Under the pieces are notes generated by a model. That model searched no databases, was not told the origin of the DNA, and saw nothing but the letters and a program-made list of their open reading frames with translations. DNA of 56,693 nucleotides from an uncultured Clostridia bacterium (lineage in GTDB: Bacteria > Bacillota > Clostridia > TANB77 > CAG-508), in contig CALXBX010000026.1 in the NCBI GenBank assembly GCA_944386655.1, positions 1-56,693 of the forward strand, read 5' to 3'. Shown piece by piece: positions 44,013 to 53,091 of this stretch. The position numbers and the translations under genes are program-made. How positions within the stretch are numbered: position 1 is the first letter of the stretch; each line of letters begins with the position of its first letter.

Positions 44013-45329
44013 TTACTCTTCTTTTGTTTCGTCTTCTATTATTTGATTTTTACAAGCCTTCACCCATACAATTCTTCTATCTTCATAAGTTTCTATTTTA
44101 TAGGTTACTTCTTTCGTTTCAATTACTGGGTTTTCTGTATCTTCTGGTACTCTTCCTAATAATTCCAATAAATATCCAGATAAAGTATCATAATCTCCTT
44201 CTGGAATATCTACTTGCAGAATTTTCTTTAATTCATAAATAGAAACACTTCCATTTATTAAGAATGTATTATCGTCTATTTTTTGATAATCGGCTTCTTC
44301 TTCATCATATTCATCAAAAATGTTTCCTACAATTTCTTCTATTAAATCCTCCATAGTAACTAATCCTGCTGTTCCTCCATACTCGTCAATTACAATTGCC
44401 ATCTGTTTTTTGTTTTTTTGCAAGTCTCTAAACAATTCATTAATTGGCTTAGATTCTGACACAAAGTATGCTTCTCTCATAATATCTTTTATTTTTACTT
44501 GCTTTCCCTCTCCCATGTATTTTAATAAATCTTTTACAAATAGGATTCCTTGAATATCATCAATTGTCTCTTCATAAACAGGTATTCTACTATATTTTAA
44601 ATTATCTATCTCTTCTAATATATCATAAATATTTTCGTTAATTTCTATAGCATAGACATCCGTTCTAGGAGTCATCACCTCTGATGCTGCAATATCATTA
44701 AACTCAAACACATTATTAATCATTTCTCTTTCTTCTTGTCCTATTGTTCCTTTTTCTTCACCTTCATCTATCATCATTCGAATTTCTTCTTCGGTTACAA
44801 TTTCTTCTTCTTTTTCTGAAATACCAAATATTTTAGAAATAAAGTTTGTAGAAACCGTTAATATTTTTACAAAAGGTGCTGTTATAACAGAGATTGCTCT
44901 AATAATGCCTATCGTTGCAAAAGAAATTTTTTCATAATATTTCATTGCGAGTCTCTTTGGCACTAATTCTCCAAATACTAAAGTAAAGAAAGATAATATA
45001 ATTGTAATAATTACAATAGCTATACTACGAAATACACCTATACTAATACTTGGAAAGATTTGATGAAGTGCTGGTGCTAATATATCTGCAAATGCATCGG
45101 ATGCAAATGCACTAGATAAAAATCCTGCTAAAGTAATTCCTATTTGAATGGTCGCTAAAAATTTACTAGGGTTATTTAACATTTTTTCAATTTGTTTTGC
45201 TTTTTTGTTACCCTCTTTTGCTTGTTTTTCAATTTTCGCATCATTTAAAGATATAAACGCTATTTCTGTAGCTGCGAAATAGCCATTTAATAGAATTAAT
45301 ACGAATAAAATTAACAACTGTGAAATCAT
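44013..45329 (-). CDS. CNNM/CorC-type transporter-associated protein (hemolysin family)
   Basis: 438 residues. The DUF21/CNNM membrane domain (about 1-185, NGYFAATEIAFISLNDAKIE, several helices) is followed by two CBS domains (about 215-335, MTPRTDVYAIEINENIYDIL and MAIVIDEYGGTAGLVTMEDL) and a CorC/HlyC domain (about 350-430). Members mediate or regulate Mg/Co transport, e.g. Mg efflux by MpfA in Bacillus. The 'hemolysin' label is historical. A monocistronic arrangement is likely: a 322-bp gap upstream holds the small RNA candidate. Confidence 0.93.
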   Translation of the reverse strand: MISQLLILFVLILLNGYFAATEIAFISLNDAKIEKQAKEGNKKAKQIEKMLNNPSKFLATIQIGITLAGFLSSAFASDAFADILAPALHQIFPSISIGVFRSIAIVIITIILSFFTLVFGELVPKRLAMKYYEKISFATIGIIRAISVITAPFVKILTVSTNFISKIFGISEKEEEIVTEEEIRMMIDEGEEKGTIGQEEREMINNVFEFNDIAASEVMTPRTDVYAIEINENIYDILEEIDNLKYSRIPVYEETIDDIQGILFVKDLLKYMGEGKQVKIKDIMREAYFVSESKPINELFRDLQKNKKQMAIVIDEYGGTAGLVTMEDLIEEIVGNIFDEYDEEEADYQKIDDNTFLINGSVSIYELKKILQVDIPEGDYDTLSGYLLELLGRVPEDTENPVIETKEVTYKIETYEDRRIVWVKACKNQIIEDETKEE

Positions 45330-45483
45330 TTAAAATTTTCACGCTTCCTCTCTTTTTTAGCCTCTATAAAATATATTTTCTTTTTTATATTTTACCCTTT
45401 TTTTCTCTTTTATTATAACTGTATTCTAATTACGTGTCAATGTTATTTTCATACTTAGAGCTCTAGCTTATTTCAGTAACATT

Positions 45484-45581
45484 AAATAATAATAGCTTAA
45501 CACTTGTCATCAAGTATTAAGCTATTTAACTTTTCATCATAGGTCATAACCTACGGCATTGGCATACCGTCTCAATTATCT
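45484..45581 (-). ncRNA. Small RNA candidate between the CNNM gene and the surface-protein cluster
   Basis: On the minus strand a promoter (45588-45616) leads to an RNA of about 98 nt. It contains ACGGUAUGCCAAUGCCGU (a hairpin), AGGUUAUGACCU (another hairpin), and a U-rich ending after the stem AUAGCUUAAUACUU / AAGUGUUAAGCUAU (14 bp, one G-U). Like the RNA at 29641-29725 it has a GAUGAAAAG-type segment before the terminator. No convergent toxin frame was found on the plus strand, so I call it only a probable small RNA. The remaining part of the 322-bp gap (45330-45480) shows nothing else clear. Confidence 0.55.
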
Positions 45582-45587
45582 ATTTTT

Positions 45588-45616
45588 AATATAGCATTTT
45601 CCAAACGATAAGTCAA
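45588..45616 (-). promoter_or_regulatory. Promoter of the small RNA at 45484-45581
   Basis: On the minus strand TTGACT, a 17-bp spacer and TATATT. The predicted start is 7 nt downstream, at about 45581. Confidence 0.65.
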
Positions 45617-45651
45617 TCAAAGATATAAAAATTTCTTTCTATACTTACATA

Positions 45652-47220
45652 CTATTCTATTTTTTCTCCTGTATCTTGTTTCCACTCATTCCAAATGTAT
45701 TCTAATTCTGAATTAGGTACTAATGCTACTCGAATACCTGAAATTGGTTTATCTTTTCTATAACAAGCAAATTCTTCATTTTTGCAAGGAGCTAGCCATC
45801 CAATTTCTTCTACATAAATTTGGTAAACAATGGAATAGGTAGAGGTATCCTTTAATTTAAAAGCTATACCCGAAATACCATATAAATGTTGTACTGCTAT
45901 TACATCTGGGAGAGGATTGTTTCCCTGTGCATCTGCTAGCCCTCTCCAATTCACACCAGTACCACCTAAGATAAAATAATCTCTTTTATCTGCTAAATGT
46001 GCTAATTTTTCTTCTGTAGCCATTGATTTCCATGTTGTTTCGGATGGGTTAAATCCGTATACATATTTTTGTTTTGTCTCTTGGCAAATCGCCTCACTGC
46101 CTTCACCCCAGTAGGTATGTACATATGCTCTTACCTGCAGAAAATCTGGTTCCACATTTCCTTCTATACTAAAAGCTAATGCCTCTGTTCGCAACTGCCT
46201 CTTTTGCTTTATTGCTTTTAATCCTGCTATATCATAATTTCCATAGCCAAACGTCCATCCTATTTCTGAATTATGAGAAGCATAGCGTAGAATAATAGAT
46301 GTAGCATTCTTGATTTCAATTTTTACTTTTGCAATATTTCCTGCTAAATCTTGCACTGGAAGTTCATAACTAATATTATTATCAAAAATTTTTGAATATT
46401 GCTTTTCGTTTCCTTCCCAACCTTCTATTCTTCTTACTGTTTCATTTGTGGATAATTTTATTTGTACTCTTCCATTTTCTATTATTTTTTGCTCTACTTT
46501 TGCTATTGGACTTGTATTATCTATACAAATACCACTATTCCATAAATAGTCTTTATTTGCATTCCCCAATTCATCTACAATACTTTCTTTATCTATTTCA
46601 ATTCTTAAGTTGCCTTCTTCTTTTATATCTTTCAGTACTATTTCTATTTCTTGCTTATTTCTTGCTTGTTCTATTTGTATTTGCTTTATTTCTATTCTTT
46701 TATTCTCTATCCAAATCTTTATTTCTTCTTCCTGCAGACTATCTTTTATATCGCTTGTATCTTCTATCTGTAGCCATATTTTTAAAGTAGTATCTTGATT
46801 TGCAAACTTTGGATATTCCACATTAGAATTATAAACTTTTTTCACTTTTATCTCTGGTCCTTCTCTATCTATATTGCTAATGATAATTGGTATTTCCGCC
46901 TCATTTCCCGATAAGTCTTGTATCCTTATCGTTTCTTTTGTATTTTCTGTATATTCTTTTTCCCACAAGGTATCTTCTATTTTGTGCCATCCTTCTATAG
47001 GCATAATTGCTTCATTTGTTTTTATTCTAACCACTACATTTTCTTTTGTAGCTTCTTCTTTAGAATAAGTAACTTTACCTATTGGTGCTGTTCTGTCAAT
47101 TTCTAAATGTGCTACTATTCTAGTTTCTATTATTTCATATTTTGCTAAAACTATTGTATACATACCTAACCAAAATAACAAAACAGCACCTAGTATAAGA
47201 ACTATTTCTTTTCGTTTCAT
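45652..47220 (-). CDS. Exported surface protein with Ig-like repeats and ChW-like region
   Basis: 522 residues. A signal/anchor helix lies at about 7-27 (IVLILGAVLLFWLGMYTIVL). Two bacterial Ig-like repeats follow (about 45-115 and 230-315), each starting TAPIGKV/TSPIAKV and ending with LSGNEAE or LAGNIAK. The C-terminal half (about 315-520) contains VQHLYGISGIAFKLKDT and SIVYQIYVEEIGWLAPC and ISGIRVALVP, which resemble clostridial hydrophobic (ChW) repeats. Probably secreted or membrane-attached. It is the last gene of the minus-strand surface cluster. Ligand unknown. Confidence 0.75.
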   Translation of the reverse strand: MKRKEIVLILGAVLLFWLGMYTIVLAKYEIIETRIVAHLEIDRTAPIGKVTYSKEEATKENVVVRIKTNEAIMPIEGWHKIEDTLWEKEYTENTKETIRIQDLSGNEAEIPIIISNIDREGPEIKVKKVYNSNVEYPKFANQDTTLKIWLQIEDTSDIKDSLQEEEIKIWIENKRIEIKQIQIEQARNKQEIEIVLKDIKEEGNLRIEIDKESIVDELGNANKDYLWNSGICIDNTSPIAKVEQKIIENGRVQIKLSTNETVRRIEGWEGNEKQYSKIFDNNISYELPVQDLAGNIAKVKIEIKNATSIILRYASHNSEIGWTFGYGNYDIAGLKAIKQKRQLRTEALAFSIEGNVEPDFLQVRAYVHTYWGEGSEAICQETKQKYVYGFNPSETTWKSMATEEKLAHLADKRDYFILGGTGVNWRGLADAQGNNPLPDVIAVQHLYGISGIAFKLKDTSTYSIVYQIYVEEIGWLAPCKNEEFACYRKDKPISGIRVALVPNSELEYIWNEWKQDTGEKIE

Positions 47221-47235
47221 ATTTTTTCTCCTATT

Positions 47236-47760
47236 TTAGCTTGTTTTATTTACCTTTTGAATAGAATGTACTTTTATTTCTACTTCTTGACTTAAACTGT
47301 TTAACTTTTCTTCTCCCTTTTGATATACAATTTCTAATCGATACACATGTTGCTCTTTTTGGTTGATTCCTAATTTTCTCTTCTCTGACACAAATTTTTC
47401 TTTCATAGTCACTTCTTCTTCTCCTTCATATAAATTAAAGGAGACTTCTTCGTCTTCTAAGCCTAAAATTTCTATATAATATTCCATTTCCGCCTCATTA
47501 ATTTCTTCTTTTTCATTATAATTTCTTACTTCGAAATAGCAAGAATTTTTAGGTTCATTTGCAGTAATTACCATGCTTTGCTGTGTAATTACCTCCATAA
47601 TGGGACTTGCAATTCCTACTGCTGCTCTTCCACTTAAACTAGTAGTAAGTTTGGCAAAACTTGTACTAATCCATAAAAATAGGAATAAAACCACACTAAG
47701 TAATAACCAAAATGTAATATTATTTTTCTTTTTTTGTGCTTTTCTCTTTACTACAAGCAT
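47236..47760 (-). CDS. Exported fibre-associated protein of the TasA/camelysin-like type
   Basis: 174 residues. A basic N-terminus and one hydrophobic helix (about 15-34, ITFWLLLSVVLFLFLWIS) are followed by FAKLTTSLSGRAAVGIASPI, which resembles the start of SipW-processed TasA/CalY-like proteins. The rest is a beta-rich domain with YFEVRNYNEKEEINEAEMEY. The helix and following small residues suit signal peptidase cleavage. It is one of three adjacent genes with this kind of N-terminus. A SipW-type peptidase gene is not in the window. Confidence in the family is moderate. Confidence 0.65.
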   Translation of the reverse strand: MLVVKRKAQKKKNNITFWLLLSVVLFLFLWISTSFAKLTTSLSGRAAVGIASPIMEVITQQSMVITANEPKNSCYFEVRNYNEKEEINEAEMEYYIEILGLEDEEVSFNLYEGEEEVTMKEKFVSEKRKLGINQKEQHVYRLEIVYQKGEEKLNSLSQEVEIKVHSIQKVNKTS

Positions 47761-47784
47761 CCTTTCTCCTTTCCATTCTTTATC

Positions 47785-48391
47785 CTAGCTTTGTCTAGGT
47801 TCCATTTGTGTACCATTGATAATAATATCAAAAGAATAATTCTCTATTTCCTTTGCTTCTCTTGTATCTATACTATCACTTGTTTTTATTTCTTCCTCAG
47901 TGCTTCCCGTTTCATATTTCCATTCCCAACGTACCGTATATGTTTTCACTTTTTGTTCCTCATTTGCTGCAATTTCTCCTATTAACACTTCTTCTAAATC
48001 TTTAATATGAGAAACTGTTTTTCCATTGCATTCAAATTTTAAATTTGTTGGTTTTCCTGTCTCGTTTTGAAATTGTACTTGATAAGCAATTCCTACTTGT
48101 GAACCAGTAGCATCTATTACAACATCAAAGGCTCCACTCGTACCGAGGCGCAATTGTATTTTCTACTAAAGTTTCTGGTGTATAAGTTTGTGTTAATTGG
48201 ATATGGTTTATGCTACTAGTTTGTCCATTTACTAAGAAGCTCCAATTAGCTACTTCTACAATTCCCTTTCCTTTTACTTCTATTAAGTATTTTGAAAATC
48301 CTTTACCTGCCATTACGCCTAAAGCAATAATAATCAGTAATAATAAAGCTAGTACAATGTACCATTTTTTCTTTTTATTTTCTTTTTTCAT
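47785..48391 (-). pseudogene. TasA-like exported protein, frameshifted
   Basis: Two frames encode one protein of about 200 residues. The first (48391 to 48125) has a helix at 10-30 (YIVLALLLLIIIALGVMAG), then KGFSKYLIEVKGKGIVEVAN and WSFLVNGQTSS, typical of SipW-dependent exported proteins. It ends in the wrong frame after ENTIAP. The second (to 47785) resumes with GTSGAFDVVIDATGSQVGIA. The junction near 48145 is CCTCGGT, where removal of one C restores the frame. It is either an assembly indel or a true null. The two halves together make a convincing beta-rich fibre-type subunit. Confidence 0.7.
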
Positions 48392-48479
48392 TTTTCTCCA
48401 TTCCTCCTATGGTATTTTTTATATTCCTTGTACAATTCGTACATATCTTTGGTATTCTTTTTTATTTCTTCTGCAGTAA

Positions 48480-48728
48480 TTAATATCCACTTATTGCTTC
48501 TATATTAGGATAATATCCGCCATACATACTTTCTAATAGCAATTCTTCTGCTGTTTTTTCTCGATTATTCTCTTTTGTTTCTTCTGCTTTTAACGTAATA
48601 CTAGTTGTTGACTGTTCTTCCTTTTTTGAATTTTGTAAAATCCAAAATAGTAATAAGATAATTACCCATACTATTATTGCAATTAAAAACGAAAGTCTCT
48701 TTACGTTTTTCTTACTATAAAGCATCAT
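48480..48728 (-). CDS. Small single-pass membrane protein of the surface cluster
   Basis: 82 residues. After a basic start (MMLYSKKNVKRL) comes one membrane helix (about 13-32, SFLIAIIVWVIILLLFWIL). A polar, Lys/Glu/Thr-rich tail follows, with ESMYGGYYPNIEAISGY at the C-terminus. It is the first gene of the cluster, preceded by a promoter at 48845-48873 and a ribosome binding site AGGTG 10 nt upstream. It could be an assembly or anchoring helper for the exported proteins downstream, but no family was recognised. Confidence 0.7.
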   Translation of the reverse strand: MMLYSKKNVKRLSFLIAIIVWVIILLLFWILQNSKKEEQSTTSITLKAEETKENNREKTAEELLLESMYGGYYPNIEAISGY

Positions 48729-48844
48729 GCATATACTTCACCTACCTTTATTCAGTTATATTCGTGGGATTTTTTTGATTTTCTATAGAATAAAAATCCA
48801 TTGAAAAAAATTTAGATAAAAATTGCAATTCAAATCTTGCATTT

Positions 48845-48873
48845 ATGTTACCATATTTTGTTAATTTTGTAAA
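48845..48873 (-). promoter_or_regulatory. Promoter of the surface-protein cluster
   Basis: On the minus strand TTTACA, a 17-bp spacer and TAACAT. It leaves a leader of about 110 nt before the ATG at 48728. I see no clear riboswitch in that leader. Confidence 0.5.
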
Positions 48874-48902
48874 GAACTTTTCATCGACAAATTCTTACAT
48901 TT

Positions 48903-48947
48903 TTTTGCAAAAAAAGAGAGAAACCTTAAAGCTTAAGTTTTTCTCTC
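48903..48947 (-). terminator. Terminator of the two-component system
   Basis: On the minus strand GAGAGAAAAACTTAA pairs with TTAAGGTTTCTCTC (one base bulged), followed by TTTTTTT. It begins 10 nt after the histidine kinase stop. Confidence 0.9.
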
Positions 48948-48956
48948 GTTTCTCCT

Positions 48957-50483
48957 TTAATGCTTACTCATTGGAAGTTCAAAATAGAATTCTACTCCAT
49001 CTGGTTTATTCATAACACCAAAATCATTTTGATAATTATTCATAATGGCCTTCACTAGAGCAAGACCTATTCCTGTTCCGCCATCCTCTCTATTTCTAGA
49101 ACTATCTACTTTATAAAATCTTTTCCAAATACGTGATAAATCTTCTTCCGCTATATTTTTTCCTGTATTAAATACAGAAATACGTACTTTTTGTTCTTCT
49201 TCTTTTACTTGTATTTGTATTCTAATTTCTTTTTTCCCATTTACTTCTTCCGCATGCTTGATGGCATTGGTAAAATAATTAGTCATTACTTGGTCAATGT
49301 AAAATTCATCTGCATATACATAAGCTGGCACTTCTCTATCACATGTTACTGTAATATTCTTTTCTTCTATCATCACTTTGCATTTTCTTACTACTTCTTT
49401 GGCAAGTTCTAAAATATCAAATTCTTCATTATTAAATTCTCTTTTTCCATATTCTAGTTTCATAAGCTCTAATAATTGTTTTACCAATTTATCCATTTTA
49501 TTAGATTCATCTAAAATTACTTCTGCATAAAATTTTCTAGATTCCGCATCTTCATTTACATTTTCTAATAGCCCTTCTGCGTAACCTTGTATTAATGCAA
49601 TTGGTGTTTTTAACTCATGCGACACATCTGAAATAAATTGTTTACGCATTTCATCTATTTTCGATTTTTCTTCAATATCTTTTTCCAATTCTATATTGGT
49701 ACTTCTTAATTGTTTAATGGTTGACTCTAGCTTATCCGACATGGTATTAATGCTTCTTCCTAAGTCATTAATTTCATCATCCGTATTTTTTACTTTATAT
49801 TTTTTAGAAAAATCTAATTTAGACATATTTTTCGCAATGTCATTTAATTCTAAGATTGGTTCTGTAAATTTGCGCGAAATAAAGGAAGCTAAAATTCCTG
49901 CAACTAAAATAGATACTGCACCTACTGAAATCAGTAAATTATTCGATATTTTTACACTTTCTTGAATGGATTCTACCTGCAAGCGAATATATAAATGGTA
50001 CCCATTATCTAACATAGCAGAAAGGAAAATATAATTCATACTATTTTGCGCATCATTAATTCTACGAATAATCATATTATCATCTGCAAAAATCACAATA
50101 TTATTTCTATCATAATCTGCATCAAAAGAAGTAATTCTGCTATTCACAAATTCATTAATTTTTTCTATGGAATCTGTTAAATTCGTATCAGAACTAAATA
50201 ACAAAATACTTTTATCATTTTCTATTAAGATATCAAAGTCATTTTTCATACAAATACGATTTAACTCATCTTCAATATTGGTATATATATTGGCTTTATT
50301 ATATAAATCATTAATGGTTACATAAGCACCTTGAATGGCTTTTGTTTTCGTGTATAAATAAAATGTTTCTAATACCACATTGTTAATAATAATTAAAAAC
50401 AGTACAATAATGGTTACTACAATGCAAAAAGAAACAAATAAACGTACTCGTACAGACTTTAGTTTTTCTCTTATTTTTTTCAT
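48957..50483 (-). CDS. Membrane sensor histidine kinase
   Basis: 508 residues. Membrane helices at about 13-33 and 180-202 bracket a 145-residue extracellular sensor domain. A HAMP segment (about 203-255), the HisKA motif DVSHELKTPIALIQG (phospho-acceptor His near residue 290) and a HATPase_c domain with NYFTNAIKHA (N box), DGGTGIGLALV (G box) complete it. It phosphorylates the response regulator encoded 12 nt upstream. The signal is unknown; the adjacent surface-protein cluster (45652-48728) makes an envelope-related signal plausible. The gene ends at a strong terminator. Confidence 0.95.
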   Translation of the reverse strand: MKKIREKLKSVRVRLFVSFCIVVTIIVLFLIIINNVVLETFYLYTKTKAIQGAYVTINDLYNKANIYTNIEDELNRICMKNDFDILIENDKSILLFSSDTNLTDSIEKINEFVNSRITSFDADYDRNNIVIFADDNMIIRRINDAQNSMNYIFLSAMLDNGYHLYIRLQVESIQESVKISNNLLISVGAVSILVAGILASFISRKFTEPILELNDIAKNMSKLDFSKKYKVKNTDDEINDLGRSINTMSDKLESTIKQLRSTNIELEKDIEEKSKIDEMRKQFISDVSHELKTPIALIQGYAEGLLENVNEDAESRKFYAEVILDESNKMDKLVKQLLELMKLEYGKREFNNEEFDILELAKEVVRKCKVMIEEKNITVTCDREVPAYVYADEFYIDQVMTNYFTNAIKHAEEVNGKKEIRIQIQVKEEEQKVRISVFNTGKNIAEEDLSRIWKRFYKVDSSRNREDGGTGIGLALVKAIMNNYQNDFGVMNKPDGVEFYFELPMSKH

Positions 50484-50495
50484 TTCTTCCCTCTT

Positions 50496-51173
50496 TTATT
50501 TCACTTCAAATTTATATCCTACGCCACGCATTGTTTCAATATATTTACCTTTTTTGCCTAACTTATGGCGTATTTTTTTAATGTGACTATCTATTGTTCT
50601 AGAATCTCCATAATAATCATAATTCCATACATTGTTTAATATTTTATCTCTAGACAAAGCAATCCCTTGGTTATCTACTAAATATTTTAGTAACTCGTAT
50701 TCTCTTAGGCTTAGCTCTATTTCTTTACCATCCACTTTTACTGTTCTTCCATCGCTATCTATAACAATGCCACCATAATCTTGCACTTCATTTTTCTTGG
50801 TTTGTGTACGATTTAGAATGGCTTCTACTCTTGCTACTAATATTTTAGGGCTAAAAGGTTTAGAAATATATTCATCTACCCCTAATTCAAATCCAAATAG
50901 TTCATCTTGCTCTTCTCCTCTAGCTGTTAGCATAATAATAGGAACCTTAGAAGTTTGACGTATTTGACGAAGTACAGACCAACCATCTAATTTTGGCATC
51001 ATAACATCTAATAAAATTAATCCTATTTTATTCTGGTTTTCTTCGAATACTCGTAATGCTTCCTCTCCATCTGCTGCCTCTAACACGCTATAACCTTTTT
51101 GCATTAAAAAATCCTTTACTAGTTTTCTCATTCTTGCTTCATCATCTACCATCAAAATAGTAACATCATTCAT
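50496..51173 (-). CDS. OmpR/PhoB-family response regulator
   Basis: 225 residues. The receiver domain (1-120) has the acidic pocket DDE (about 10-12), the phospho-acceptor Asp in LILLDVMMPKLDG (about 55) and a Lys in YISKPF (about 105). The winged-helix output domain (about 130-225) ends in SRTIDSHIKKIRHKLG and TMRGVGYKFE, the DNA-recognition region. It pairs with the kinase downstream. As part of an operon it is first, so it is likely autoregulated. Cognate targets are unknown; nearby surface genes are candidates. Confidence 0.95.
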   Translation of the reverse strand: MNDVTILMVDDEARMRKLVKDFLMQKGYSVLEAADGEEALRVFEENQNKIGLILLDVMMPKLDGWSVLRQIRQTSKVPIIMLTARGEEQDELFGFELGVDEYISKPFSPKILVARVEAILNRTQTKKNEVQDYGGIVIDSDGRTVKVDGKEIELSLREYELLKYLVDNQGIALSRDKILNNVWNYDYYGDSRTIDSHIKKIRHKLGKKGKYIETMRGVGYKFEVK

Positions 51174-51208
51174 TCCTTATTTCCTTCCTTTCTTGCTTAC
51201 CTTTTAGG

Positions 51209-51242
51209 AAAGGGAACTTATTTTTCATAAAGTTCCCTTTTT
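51209..51242. terminator. Hairpin between metG and the response regulator
   Basis: AAAGGGAACTT and AAGTTCCCTTT form a perfect 11-bp stem with a 10-nt loop. The plus-strand side is followed by TT; the minus-strand side has only TTTCC after it, so terminator strength for metG is uncertain. Confidence 0.6.
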
Positions 51243-51300
51243 ATCACTATCTTTATTTTAATACCTAAATATGTCTTTTTTGTGAAGAATTAGTAGTTTT

Positions 51301-52890
51301 TTATCCTTTCATTCCTTCTTTTATATAAGCAATTTCCTCATCTTTATCCAATCTCATAAATAAAGGCTCTCCTTTTTCTATTACTTTTGTTCCAACTGGA
51401 ATTTTTCCATATTCTTTTGCAGAATCCCACACCGTTATTTCTTTTTCTGTAATTCCTAATTGTTCAAACATTTTTGTCGCTGTCTCTTTCATAAACGGCT
51501 GTAATAGAATAGCAATCATTCTCAAATTTTCTGCCAAGTGATATAAAACAGAGGCTAGTTTTTCTTTATCTTCTTGCTCTTCCGACTTTGCAAGTACCCA
51601 TGGGGCTGTTTCGTCAATATATTTATTAGACCTTGCGATGATTGCCCAAATAGCAGATAGTGCATTGGATACATGTACATTCTCCATATTTTCTTCTACT
51701 TGTGCTACTTTTTCTAAAACGGTAGTTTCTAACTCTTTATCTGGCTCATTTTTTTGTGCCTTTCCGTCTGGAATAACGCCATCAAAATATTTATTCATCA
51801 TACCTATCGTTCTGTTTAGTAAATTTCCTAAATCGTTGCATAGGTCAAAATTATACCTTTCTATAAATCCTTCTGGCGTGAAAACAGCATCTTGTCCAAA
51901 TGGAAACTCCCTTAATAAAAAGTATTTGGTAGCATCTAATCCATACTTCTCTATTAACAATTCTGGATAGACAATATTTCCTTTCGATTTAGACATTTTT
52001 CCATCTTTCATCATAATAAAGCCATGTGCATAGATTTTTTTAGGAAGTGGTAAGCCAAGTGCCATTAAGAAAATTGGCCAATAAATACCATGGAAACGAA
52101 TAATATCTTTTCCTACAATTTGCAAATCTGCTGGCCAGTATTTTTTAAACTGGCTATCATCCTTTGAACCATATCCTAAAGCGGTAATATAGTTGGTAAG
52201 TGCATCTAGCCAAACATAGATAACATGTTTTGGATTTTTTCTTACTTTAATTCCCCAATCGAAGCTTGTACGACTTACGCATAAATCTTCTAATCCTGGT
52301 TTAATAAAGTTATTAAATAACTCATTTTTCCTAGATTCTGGCTCAATAAAATGTGGGTTTTCTTCATAAAATTTTTCTAATCTATCTTGATATTTACTCA
52401 TAGCAAAAAAGTAAGATTCTTCTTTCATTTTCTTTACTTCTCTGCCACAATCTGGGCATTTTCCATCTACTAATTGTGTTTCTGTAAAAAAGGTTTCGCA
52501 AGGCATACAGTACCAGCCTTCGTACTCTCCTAGATAAATATCTCCTTGCTCCATTAGTCTATCGAAGATATCCTCAACTACTTTTACATGTCTTTCTTCT
52601 GTGGTACGAATAAAGTCATCATATTGAATGTCCATTAATTTCCACAATTTCTTTGCATCTTCTGCCATTTCGTCTACATGCTCCTGTGGGGTTAGCCCTC
52701 TTGATTCTGCCACTGTTTGTACCTTTTGTCCATGTTCGTCTAGCCCAGTTAACATGTAACTATCATACCCTCTTGCTAGTTTATATCTTTTCATGGTATC
52801 TGCTAATACGGTAGTATAGGCAGTTCCAATATGAAATCTACCACTAGGGTAATAAATAGGGGTTGTTACATAAAATTTTTTGTCTTCCAT
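51301..52890 (-). CDS. metG: Methionyl-tRNA synthetase
   Basis: 529 residues. It has the class I signatures [18 protein letters not shown] (HIGH-like, about 13-30) and [12 protein letters not shown] (KMSKS, about 300-311), and a zinc knuckle with CMPCE and CPDCG (about 128-150). It lacks the C-terminal tRNA-binding (EMAP-like) domain found in longer enzymes, so it is a compact form. It charges tRNA-Met. A promoter lies upstream at 52927-52955; no T-box leader is visible. Upstream lies the dispersed palindrome copy 3 and the terminator of prepilin copy 8. Confidence 0.96.
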   Translation of the reverse strand: MEDKKFYVTTPIYYPSGRFHIGTAYTTVLADTMKRYKLARGYDSYMLTGLDEHGQKVQTVAESRGLTPQEHVDEMAEDAKKLWKLMDIQYDDFIRTTEERHVKVVEDIFDRLMEQGDIYLGEYEGWYCMPCETFFTETQLVDGKCPDCGREVKKMKEESYFFAMSKYQDRLEKFYEENPHFIEPESRKNELFNNFIKPGLEDLCVSRTSFDWGIKVRKNPKHVIYVWLDALTNYITALGYGSKDDSQFKKYWPADLQIVGKDIIRFHGIYWPIFLMALGLPLPKKIYAHGFIMMKDGKMSKSKGNIVYPELLIEKYGLDATKYFLLREFPFGQDAVFTPEGFIERYNFDLCNDLGNLLNRTIGMMNKYFDGVIPDGKAQKNEPDKELETTVLEKVAQVEENMENVHVSNALSAIWAIIARSNKYIDETAPWVLAKSEEQEDKEKLASVLYHLAENLRMIAILLQPFMKETATKMFEQLGITEKEITVWDSAKEYGKIPVGTKVIEKGEPLFMRLDKDEEIAYIKEGMKG

Positions 52891-52926
52891 AGACTTTTCT
52901 CCTTTCTTTTCTTAGTATTCTTCTGT

Positions 52927-52955
52927 ATTTTATCACCTTCTTACAAAAAATACAA
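52927..52955 (-). promoter_or_regulatory. Promoter of metG
   Basis: On the minus strand TTGTAT, a 17-bp spacer and TAAAAT, 37 nt before the metG ATG. The leader is too short for a T-box or SAM riboswitch. Confidence 0.6.
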
Positions 52956-52965
52956 GTAGTATGAT

Positions 52966-52992
52966 GAACTTTGGGAACGTTCCTTAAAGTTC
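52966..52992. repeat. Dispersed palindrome (copy 3)
   Basis: GAACTTTGGGAACGT followed by TCCTTAAAGTTC. It is nearly the same sequence as 4188-4213 and 29870-29896, with the GGAACGTTCC core intact here. Located between the prepilin copy 8 terminator and the metG promoter. Confidence 0.6.
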
Positions 52993-53005
52993 TATTAAAG
53001 AATTC

Positions 53006-53077
53006 AAAAAATGGTCAGTCAAAACAAAGATCTTTAGACAAAAATGTCTCTTAAAAAATCTCTGTCCCAACTGACCA
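53006..53077 (-). terminator. Branched terminator of prepilin copy 8
   Basis: TGGTCAGT and ACTGACCA (8 bp) bracket an inner hairpin AGAGACA/TGTCT. On the minus strand the outer stem is followed by TTTTTTG. It is 15 nt after the stop codon at 53092. Confidence 0.75.
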
Positions 53078-53091
53078 GCCTTTGTTGTTTC

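Noticed and set aside
51174-51300. T-box or SAM riboswitch upstream of metG
   Set aside because: The metG leader is on the other side (52891 onward) and only about 35 nt long after the promoter; this gap is downstream of metG.
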